Assembly: GCF_036408855.1 (NCBI RefSeq)
Contig: NZ_JAZGJQ010000011.1
Span: 6,226-70,225 of the forward strand
Source: Olsenella_K absiana
GTDB lineage: Bacteria; Actinomycetota; Coriobacteriia; Coriobacteriales; Atopobiaceae
Direction: 5' to 3'
DNA: 64,000 nt
A program made the position numbers and the translations under genes. Below the pieces are notes generated by a model. It was given only the letters and a program-made list of their open reading frames with translations. It made no database searches and was not told the DNA's origin. Below are positions 57,381 to 64,000 of this stretch, one piece after another; positions within the stretch are counted from its first letter, which is position 1; the number at the start of each line of letters is the position of its first letter.

Positions 57381-60113
57381 ATGCAGCAAGAAATCACGGG
57401 CCGCCCGGGCCCCGAGGAGGAGTCCGAGCAGGCGCTCGCGGCTGCCTCGCTCAAGGACCTCAGCATGCCCGACGGGCTCAAGGCCAACATGGCCCTGTTC
57501 CTGCGCCTCGTCCGCAAGGTGCTCGGGGAGTACGACACGGGCCTGCGCAAGTCCTTCGACGTCCTGCTGGCCGACATGCTCGCGGCCAACGACGAGAGCG
57601 CCTCGCCGGAGGAGGTCAGGGAGGCCTTCGCCCGCGCCGCCCGCCTCATAGACTCGATGACGCTGCGCGAGTGCCAGCTCGTGACCAGAGCCTTCACCAC
57701 CTACTTCCACCTGGCCAACATCGCGGAGGAGGACTACCGAGTCAGCTCGCTGCGCACGCGCGAGCGCCAGGTGGACGTCAGCTCCGAGGACGACCCCATC
57801 AACACGATCACCGTCGCCTACCGCCGCCTGATCGAGGAGACCGACAAGGGGGAGGCGGACGAGAAGCTCCGCCGCCTCGAGTTCCGCCCGGTCTTCACGG
57901 CCCACCCGACCGAGGCGCGCCGCAAGGCCGTGACCGGCAAGATCAGGCGCATCGCGGCCCTTCTCGCCCGCCGGCCGCAGCTGGGCGGCCCGGAGCTCCT
58001 GGAGAACGAGCGCCGCATGCTGCAGGAGATCGACGCGCTCTTCCGCACGTCGCCCATCGCCATCAAGAAGCCGACCCCCGTCGAGGAGGCCGACACGATC
58101 ATCGACATCTTCGACAACACCCTGTTCGAGATGATCCCCAAGGTGTACCGCCGCTTCGACGACTGGGAGCTGGGCGAGAAGGCCGGCTGCGTGCCGCCCG
58201 TCTGCCCTGCGTTCTTCCACCCGGGCAGCTGGATCGGCTCGGACCGCGACGGCAACCCCAACGTCACGGCCAAGGTGAGCCTGCGCGTGGCCGAGAAGTT
58301 CCGCGGGCACATGCTGCGCACGCTGGCCGACGCCACCAGGACCGTGGGCAGGAACCTCACCGAGGAGACCATGACCACGAGCCCCTCGCGCGACCTCCTG
58401 AACCTCTGGAGCCACCAGGTCGAGATGAGCGAGGTCCTGACAGCCCGCGCCGAGGCCCTCTCCACGAGCGAGCCGCACCGCGCCGTCATGCTCGTGATCG
58501 CGAACCGCCTCGAGGCCACGATCACGCGCACGGCCGACCTCATGTACGACTCCTGCGACGAGTACCTCGACGACCTGCGCTGCGTCCAGGACTCCCTGGC
58601 CAGCTGCGGTGCCGTCCGGGAGGCCTACGGCCCGCTGCAGACGCTCATCTGGCAGGCCGAGACCTTCGGCTTCAACATGGTCGAGATGGAGTTCCGCCAG
58701 CACTCGCTCGTGCACAGCCGCGCCCTCGCGGACATCCGCGAGCACGGCCGCTGGGGCGAGCGTGGCGAGCTCGCGCCCATGACGCGCGAGGTGCTCGACA
58801 CCTTCCGCGCGATCGCGAACATCCAGCGACGCAACGGCGTCAACGCGGCGCGCCGCTACATCATCTCCTTCACCAAGAGCGCGCAGAACGTCGCCGACGT
58901 CTACGAGCTCGCTCGCCTTGCCTTCGCGCACGAGCAGGACGTGCCGACCCTCGACGTGATCCCCCTGTTCGAGCAGGTCGAGGACCTCGAGGGCGCCGTC
59001 GAGACGCTCGACAAGATGATCCAGCTCCCTGACGTGCGCCGCCGCCTGGACGAGACCAGCCGCAGGCTCGAGGTCATGCTCGGCTACTCCGACTCCTCCA
59101 AGGACGCCGGTCCCACCTCCGCGACGCTCGTTCTGCACGACGCCCAGCGCCGCATAGCCGAGTGGGCGGAGCGCAACGACATAGACCTCATCCTCATGCA
59201 CGGTCGCGGTGGCGCGGTCGGCCGCGGCGGCGGTCCGGCCCACCACGCGGTGCTCGCCCAGCCCAAGGGCTCGGTCAACTGCCGGTTCAAGCTCACCGAG
59301 CAGGGAGAGGTCATCTTCGCGCGCTACGGCGACCCCACGCTCGCGAGGCGCCACGTGGAGGAGGTCGCGGCGGCGACGCTGCTCAACTCCGCGCCGAGCA
59401 TCGAGTGGGTCAACACCGAGACCACGCAGCGCTACGCCGACATGGCCGCCGAGCTCGAGCGCGAGTCGCGCGAACACTACTGCGACCTGCTCAACACCGA
59501 GGGCTTCGCCGAGTGGTTCTCGACCGTGACCCCCCTGACGGAGATCGGCCTGCTGCCGATCGGCTCGCGCCCCGCCAAGCGCGGCCTCGGAGCCAAGTCC
59601 CTGGACGACCTGCGCACGATTCCCTGGATCTTCTCCTGGTCCCAGGCCAGGATCAACCTCGCCGCGTGGTACGGCCTCGGCACCGCCTGCGAGAGGCTCG
59701 ACGACCTGGAGCTGCTCCGCAAGGCCTACGCGGAGTGGCCGCTCTTCACGACCTTCGTGGACAACATCGAGATGTCGATCGCAAAGACCGACGACGAGAT
59801 CGCCCAGATGTACCTGGGCCTCGGTGACAGGGAGGACCTGTCCGAGAAGGTCATGGAGGAGATGCGCCTCACGCGGAAGTGGGTGCTCGCCATCATAGGG
59901 GAGAAGTGGCCGCTCGAGCATCGCAAGGTGCTGGGTCCCGTGGTCCACGCCCGCCTGCCGTTCGTGAACGCCCTCTCGCTCCTGCAAGTCTCCGCCCTCA
60001 AGAAGGTGCGGCTCGACAACGACAAGCTCACGCCCGAGGAGCGCGAGCGGCTGATCTTCCTCATCCTCTGCACCGTCTCCGGCGTCGCTGCCGGTCTGCA
60101 GAACACGGGGTGA
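57381..60113 (+). CDS. ppc: Phosphoenolpyruvate carboxylase
   Basis: A 910-aa enzyme forming oxaloacetate from PEP and bicarbonate. Catalytic motifs: FTAHPTEARRK (about 174-184), the central LGYSDSSKDAG, and the glycine-rich loop MHGRGGAVGRGGG; C-terminal QNTG, the conserved terminus. The start at 57381 is preferred over the ATG at 57375 because AGGAGGGG would otherwise be too close. It has its own spacer and terminator, so it is monocistronic. It supplies oxaloacetate for amino acids and the reductive branch of the TCA cycle in anaerobes. Confidence 0.97.
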   Translation: MQQEITGRPGPEEESEQALAAASLKDLSMPDGLKANMALFLRLVRKVLGEYDTGLRKSFDVLLADMLAANDESASPEEVREAFARAARLIDSMTLRECQLVTRAFTTYFHLANIAEEDYRVSSLRTRERQVDVSSEDDPINTITVAYRRLIEETDKGEADEKLRRLEFRPVFTAHPTEARRKAVTGKIRRIAALLARRPQLGGPELLENERRMLQEIDALFRTSPIAIKKPTPVEEADTIIDIFDNTLFEMIPKVYRRFDDWELGEKAGCVPPVCPAFFHPGSWIGSDRDGNPNVTAKVSLRVAEKFRGHMLRTLADATRTVGRNLTEETMTTSPSRDLLNLWSHQVEMSEVLTARAEALSTSEPHRAVMLVIANRLEATITRTADLMYDSCDEYLDDLRCVQDSLASCGAVREAYGPLQTLIWQAETFGFNMVEMEFRQHSLVHSRALADIREHGRWGERGELAPMTREVLDTFRAIANIQRRNGVNAARRYIISFTKSAQNVADVYELARLAFAHEQDVPTLDVIPLFEQVEDLEGAVETLDKMIQLPDVRRRLDETSRRLEVMLGYSDSSKDAGPTSATLVLHDAQRRIAEWAERNDIDLILMHGRGGAVGRGGGPAHHAVLAQPKGSVNCRFKLTEQGEVIFARYGDPTLARRHVEEVAAATLLNSAPSIEWVNTETTQRYADMAAELERESREHYCDLLNTEGFAEWFSTVTPLTEIGLLPIGSRPAKRGLGAKSLDDLRTIPWIFSWSQARINLAAWYGLGTACERLDDLELLRKAYAEWPLFTTFVDNIEMSIAKTDDEIAQMYLGLGDREDLSEKVMEEMRLTRKWVLAIIGEKWPLEHRKVLGPVVHARLPFVNALSLLQVSALKKVRLDNDKLTPEERERLIFLILCTVSGVAAGLQNTG

Positions 60114-60162
60114 TGTGTCGTCGGCCCGAGGGGCCGGACGAATGAGGCCTAGGGACGTACGA

Positions 60163-60201
60163 AGGGGACCCCGGGGAGCGCTCGCTCCCCGGGGTCCCTT
60201 G
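60163..60201 (+). terminator. Strong terminator after ppc
   Basis: GGGACCCCGGGGAGCG (60165-60180) pairs with 60183-60198, a 16-base arm either side of a minimal loop. TTGCG follows. It is 50 bases after the ppc stop. Confidence 0.88.
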
Positions 60202-60304
60202 CGTGCGCGTGGACGACCGCGCGCACGGCGAGCGAGACGCCTGCCCAGGGCCAACCAAAATGATATAAGTCAAATAACATATAACGGCAGGTAGAGGGCG
60301 GAGA

Positions 60305-60360
60305 AAATAGTTAGCTATTTACAACTTCTCCCTTGCACCATAAGTTAGGCGACGTATACT
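60305..60360 (+). promoter_or_regulatory. feo promoter and palindromic operator
   Basis: TTGCAC (60333-60338) and TATACT (60355-60360), spaced 16 bases, make the best promoter in the window. AAATAG-TTAG-CTATTT (60305-60320) is a perfect dyad 12 bases upstream of the -35. The whole stretch 60250-60370 is AT-rich. An iron-sensing repressor of the DtxR or Fur type is a reasonable candidate binder by context; the dyad is not an exact match to either consensus. Confidence 0.6.
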
Positions 60361-60425
60361 CACAAGAGTTAACCGTGGGTGTTAGTGCGCCTTGCGCAGG
60401 CACCGTCCAGACAGGAGTGGTAGCC

Positions 60426-60719
60426 ATGACCGATATGGTCTCCGAAGCCGTCGCGATGGGAGGGGGAGGGACCATGCCCGCACGCACGAGGGTCACGGGT
60501 GCCCAGCTGCCCTTGTCGCTCGTACACGAGGGGAGCACCGTCGTGGTCTCTCGCGTGAGGGGCGGCTCCGAGCTCCGCCAGCACCTCGCGGAGCTCGGCT
60601 TCGTCGAGGGCGCCGAGGTGAAGGTCGTCTCACGCGTCAACGGAGACGTGATCGTCTCCGTAAAGGGCGCGACCTTCGGCATCGGCCGCGACATGGCGAA
60701 GCACATCACCACGGCGTAG
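60426..60719 (+). CDS. feoA: FeoA-domain protein (first copy)
   Basis: A 97-aa protein with the SH3-like FeoA domain (about 22-97): LPLSLVHEGSTVVVSRVRGG, LRQHLAELGFVEGAEVKVVSR and IVSVKGATFGIGRDMAKHI. FeoA proteins bind FeoB and tune Fe(II) uptake. Start at 60426 has AGGAG nine bases upstream. An in-frame ATG at 60474 also has a very strong GGGAGGG site and would give the usual 81-aa length, so the true start is undecided. First gene of the feoA-feoA-feoB operon. Confidence 0.9.
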   Translation: MTDMVSEAVAMGGGGTMPARTRVTGAQLPLSLVHEGSTVVVSRVRGGSELRQHLAELGFVEGAEVKVVSRVNGDVIVSVKGATFGIGRDMAKHITTA

Positions 60720-60837
60720 CCCACGGCAGGGCCCTCGGTAGGGCCCACGGCTGGGCATTCTCGACAACTTGGCGTCCCAGTGGGGCCGGGAGGTACCGGC
60801 CAGGGACAGCCTTGGAACTACTACGAGGGGAGGACAC

Positions 60838-61068
60838 ATGAGGACCCTGAGGGACGTGAAGGTCGGCCAGAGCTGCAAGGTGGTCGGCCTTGGCGGTGGC
60901 GGCGCCATCAAGCGCCGCATCATGGACATGGGCATCACCAAGAACGCGCGCATCCACGTGCGCAAGGTTGCCCCGCTCGGCGACCCGATCGAGGTCACGG
61001 TGCGCGGCTACGAGCTCTCGCTCCGCAAGGACGAGGCCCAGAACGTGCAGGTCGAGCTCGAGGCATAG
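60838..61068 (+). CDS. feoA: FeoA-domain protein (second copy)
   Basis: A 76-aa stand-alone FeoA: MRTLRDVKVGQSCKVVGLGG, IKRRIMDMGITKNARIHVRKV, PLGDPIEVTVRGYELSLRKDEA. GGGGAGGAC precedes the ATG. It differs strongly from the first copy, so it is an old duplication. Double feoA genes before feoB are known in other anaerobes, where the two may form a complex with FeoB. Confidence 0.93.
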   Translation: MRTLRDVKVGQSCKVVGLGGGGAIKRRIMDMGITKNARIHVRKVAPLGDPIEVTVRGYELSLRKDEAQNVQVELEA

Positions 61069-61167
61069 GCCCGGCGGGCGACCCTCCCGCGGTTCCGCAG
61101 CGGAGGCGTCGCAAGCACCAAGAAGGCAGGGCGCGGCCCAGCCCGCGCCACAACAAGGAAGGCACCA

Positions 61168-63834
61168 ATGGCGGAAAAGACTTACATCGGCCTTGCCGGC
61201 AACCCGAACTGCGGCAAGACCACGCTCTTCAACGAGCTCACCGGCTCCAACGGCTACGTCGGCAACTGGCCGGGCGTCACGGTGGAGAAGAAGCAGGCGG
61301 AGTGGAAGGCCGACAAGAGCGTGACCTTCGTCGACCTGCCCGGCATCTACTCGCTCTCCCCGTACTCCCCCGAGGAGGTCGTCTCGCGCGACTACCTCGT
61401 CAACGAGAAGCCCGACGCGATCATCGACCTCGTCGACGTGACCAACCTGGAGCGCAACCTCTACCTCACGACCCAGGTGCTCGAGGCCGGCCGTCCCACG
61501 GTGATAGGCCTCAACATGTGCGACCTGCTCAAGGAGCGCGGCGACGTCATCGACGTCCCCGCCCTCTCCGAGCGCCTTGGCGCCCCGGTCGTGGAGGTGT
61601 CCGCCCTGCACAACAAGAACCTCAAGGGACTCGTGGAGAAGGCCGTCGAGGCCGCCCGCGAGGGTCGGGCGAACGGTGGCACCAGGTGCTTCTCGCCTGA
61701 GGTCGAGGACGCGCTGGAAGCGATCTCCGCGCTGGTCGAGGGCTCCTGCGCGCCCGAGCTCGTCCGCTGGTACTCCATCAAGGTCTTCGAGCGCGACGCC
61801 GAGGCGATCAGGCCCCTCGGCCTCTCGGCCGAGGCCCTCGGCGAGGCGGAGGCCGCGATCAAGGCCGTGGAGGAGGAGCGCGACGACGACGCGGAGTCGA
61901 TCGTCACGAGCGACCGCTACGACTGGATCGCCGACGTGATGGAGGCCTGCGTCAAGAAGGCCCCCAAGAAGCTCACCACCTCCGAGAAGATCGACCGCGT
62001 CGTGACCAACCGCATTGCCGGCCTGCCCATCTTCGTCGCCGTCATGATCGCGGTCTACTGGTTCGCGCTGGTCGCCGTCGGCACCCCGGCGACCGACTGG
62101 GTCAACGACAACCTCTTCTCCGACGGCTTCTTCGTGAACGCCGCCTCCGCCGCGCAGTTCGACGAGGACGACGGCGCCTGGCAGGACATGCACTACGCGG
62201 ACCAGATCTCCGGCTACATCGCGGCGGCCGAGGAGGCGGGCGTCGACACCGACGGCGTCGAGGACGCCATCGACGCGACGGACAGGACCGCCGACGACGA
62301 CGCCACGATCGCCGCCTTCGAGCAGGCCGCCGAGGCCGCGGGCGTCGTCGCGACCGACGTGCCCGTCACCGACTCGGACGGCAACTACGTCGACACCGAT
62401 GGCGGGATCGTGACCAGGCTCGACGAGGACGGCAACCCGGTGCTCGCCGCCGGCCAGGAGCTCGAGGTCCTGCCGACCGTCACCGCCGCGGACTTCGCGA
62501 CCGCGGTCGACACCCCCGAGCCCGACCAGCACGACTACGAGGGCTGGGTGGACTCCATCCCGACGGCAGCGACGGACGCCCTCGAGGCGGCCGGCGCCTC
62601 CCCGGTGGTGCAGTCCCTGGTGGTCGACGGCGTCATCGGCGGCGTGGGATCAGTCCTGGGCTTCATCCCGCAGATCTTCGTCCTCTTCATCGCCCTGTGC
62701 TTCCTCGAGGACTGCGGCTACATGAGCCGCGTGGCCTTCGTCATGGACCGGCTGTTCCGCCGCTTCGGCCTGTCCGGCAAGTCCTTCATCCCCATGATCG
62801 TCTCCTCCGGCTGCGGTGTGCCGGGCGTGCTCTCCACGAAGACCATCGAGAACGAGCGCGACCGCCGCATGACGGCCATGCTCACCACCATGATCCCGTG
62901 CTCGGCCAAGCTGCCGATCATCGCCCTGGTCATGGGCGTACTCGTCGGTGACGACAACGGTGCGTGGTGGGTCGCCCCGATGTTCTACTTCATGGGCATC
63001 GTCGCAATCATCATTTCTGCGGTCATGCTCAAGAAGACCAAGCCCTTCGAGGGCGAGCCCGTCCCGTTCGTGATGGAGCTGCCCGACTACCACTTCCCGG
63101 CGATTCGCTCCTGGGCTCTGCACGTGTGGGAGCGCGTCTCGGCCTACGTAAAGAAGGCTGGCACGATCATCTTCGCCGCCGCCGTCGGTATCTGGGTGCT
63201 GTCCAATTTCGGCATCGCAGGATGGGAAGGCGGCACGGGCGCCTTCGGGTTCCTCCCCGGCATGGAGGGCGCGCCCGAGACCTACATGGACTACTCCGTG
63301 CTCGCCGGCGTCGGCGGCGCGCTGAGCTTCCTGTTCGCCCCGCTCGGCTTCGGCAACTGGATGGCCACTGCCTCGACCATCTCCGCCCTCATCGCCAAGG
63401 AGAACCTCGTCTCCACCTTCGGCGTGCTCTACGGCATCGGTTCTGATGCGAGCGAGAACTCCGTCACCATGTGGCAGGGCTTCGCCAGCATGTTCACCGT
63501 CGGCGGCACGCTGCACGCCGGTGCCATGTGCGCCTTCGTGGCCTTCAACATGCTGTGCGCCCCGTGCTTCGCGGCAATGGGCACGATCCGCCGGCAGATG
63601 GACTCCGCCAAGTGGACGGCCTTCGCCATCGGGTACGAGTGCGTCTTCGGCTGGGTGATCGGCCTCCTCATCAACCAGCTCTACGAGCTGGTCGCCTTCG
63701 GAAGCTTCGGGTTCTGGACCGTCGTGGCCTTCGTGCTGCTCGCCGCCATGCTCTTCCAGATCTTCCGTCCGACCCCCAAGTGGGACAAGAAGGACGACAA
63801 GATCCTCGAAAGCCTGGACGGCCAGGTGGCATAG
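61168..63834 (+). CDS. feoB: Ferrous iron transporter B with acidic insertion
   Basis: An 888-aa transporter. The N-terminal G domain has G1 GNPNCGKTT (11-19), G2 GNWPGVTVE, G3 DLPGIYSL and G4 NMCD, then a helical GDI region (about 180-270). TM1 (about 288-308) is followed by an unusual segment of about 160 residues (about 320-480) rich in Asp and Glu before the gate domain. The gate motifs are GFIPQIFVLF, EDCGYMSRVAF, SSGCGVPGVLST and CSAKLPI. The usual FeoB is about 650-770 residues; the excess is this acidic stretch. It imports Fe(II) driven or gated by GTP. The small FeoC gene is not seen. Confidence 0.96.
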   Translation: MAEKTYIGLAGNPNCGKTTLFNELTGSNGYVGNWPGVTVEKKQAEWKADKSVTFVDLPGIYSLSPYSPEEVVSRDYLVNEKPDAIIDLVDVTNLERNLYLTTQVLEAGRPTVIGLNMCDLLKERGDVIDVPALSERLGAPVVEVSALHNKNLKGLVEKAVEAAREGRANGGTRCFSPEVEDALEAISALVEGSCAPELVRWYSIKVFERDAEAIRPLGLSAEALGEAEAAIKAVEEERDDDAESIVTSDRYDWIADVMEACVKKAPKKLTTSEKIDRVVTNRIAGLPIFVAVMIAVYWFALVAVGTPATDWVNDNLFSDGFFVNAASAAQFDEDDGAWQDMHYADQISGYIAAAEEAGVDTDGVEDAIDATDRTADDDATIAAFEQAAEAAGVVATDVPVTDSDGNYVDTDGGIVTRLDEDGNPVLAAGQELEVLPTVTAADFATAVDTPEPDQHDYEGWVDSIPTAATDALEAAGASPVVQSLVVDGVIGGVGSVLGFIPQIFVLFIALCFLEDCGYMSRVAFVMDRLFRRFGLSGKSFIPMIVSSGCGVPGVLSTKTIENERDRRMTAMLTTMIPCSAKLPIIALVMGVLVGDDNGAWWVAPMFYFMGIVAIIISAVMLKKTKPFEGEPVPFVMELPDYHFPAIRSWALHVWERVSAYVKKAGTIIFAAAVGIWVLSNFGIAGWEGGTGAFGFLPGMEGAPETYMDYSVLAGVGGALSFLFAPLGFGNWMATASTISALIAKENLVSTFGVLYGIGSDASENSVTMWQGFASMFTVGGTLHAGAMCAFVAFNMLCAPCFAAMGTIRRQMDSAKWTAFAIGYECVFGWVIGLLINQLYELVAFGSFGFWTVVAFVLLAAMLFQIFRPTPKWDKKDDKILESLDGQVA

Positions 63835-64000
63835 TCACGGCGCCCCTGTCGCCCGGCTAGCAGCCGGCTCCGACGGGGGAGATGACGTACAGTTTCTTTC
63901 GCAAATGTTGAGAACCGAATAGACCCAGTCCCGCGACAGGGACATGGCCCCGCTGACGGTAGGATGGTAAGTCGCCAAACAAAACCAACTGCCGAAGGAG
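63835..64000 (+). other. Spacer after feoB, ending in a Shine-Dalgarno
   Basis: Contains a small hairpin CCGGCT-AGC-AGCCGG (63853-63867), possibly a terminator, and an AT-richer stretch (63885-63920) that may hold a promoter. The window ends with CCGAAGGAG, a good Shine-Dalgarno, so another plus-strand gene probably starts just outside. Confidence 0.5.

Overview
The window is a GC-rich (roughly 70% by eye) chromosomal segment of an anaerobic actinobacterium, most probably of the class Coriobacteriia (Olsenella/Atopobium-like). This rests on codon use, the Gram-positive sortase pilus, a monomeric [FeFe]-hydrogenase, an AlaA-like aminotransferase carrying an N-terminal HTH, and a high density of multidrug-type ABC exporters. 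The assignment is inference; there is no 16S gene in the window. No tRNA, rRNA, CRISPR array or intact insertion sequence was recognised.

Layout. 0-5 kb: tail of an MFS permease, then a MarR repressor translationally coupled to a heterodimeric ABC exporter, with three CTAA-N5-TTAG-like operators in front. 5.3-8.5 kb: an unrecognised 522-aa protein overlapping an ApbE flavin transferase lipoprotein and a membrane NusG-II protein, a small extracytoplasmic flavinylation/redox cassette. 8.7-14.7 kb: a homodimeric ABC exporter, convergent with a metF / MetH-activation / metH operon. 15.0-17.7 kb: a two-component system coupled to a small ppGpp synthetase. 17.9-22.4 kb: MalY-type C-S lyase, HisJ-type PHP phosphatase, mini-glutaredoxin and an HTH-aminotransferase fusion preceded by a cluster of TTGAAC boxes. 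22.4-32.3 kb: a sortase-dependent pilus island whose leader contains a well-matched cyclic-di-GMP-I (GEMM) riboswitch; it encodes a giant VWA adhesin, a backbone pilin, a class C sortase, a minor pilin and a catalytically degenerate sortase-like protein. 32.6-35.7 kb: Pit phosphate transporter with its DUF47 partner, and a branched-chain aminotransferase. 35.7-39.4 kb: two repeat-rich non-coding islands flanking a GntR regulator and hisS. 39.4-43.2 kb: NhaC antiporter divergent from a LysR gene across a 12 x 9-bp tandem repeat, then an RluA synthase. 43.3-45.3 kb: [FeFe]-hydrogenase and a small unknown gene. 45.5-57.1 kb: envelope genes (DUF6020 membrane protein, Gph phosphatase, two CapA-family proteins of which one is degenerate, an orphan membrane-fusion protein, a polysaccharide flippase) with aspS between them. 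57.4-63.8 kb: PEP carboxylase and a feoA-feoA-feoB iron(II) uptake operon.

Three DNA-level signals stand out. (1) A c-di-GMP-I aptamer sits directly before the pilus operon, which would link adhesion to second-messenger signalling. (2) A frame-independent short word, consensus GGSCGAGAAGGACGCG, recurs about 26 times (core 9-mer) in genes, spacers and variable protein linkers in both orientations, as an uptake-like or recombination-like signal would. (3) A 24-bp element (GTCCATAACTC...AGATGCACG) recurs in both non-coding islands, each time opposed by an inverted partial copy. All three were found by reading and need computational confirmation.
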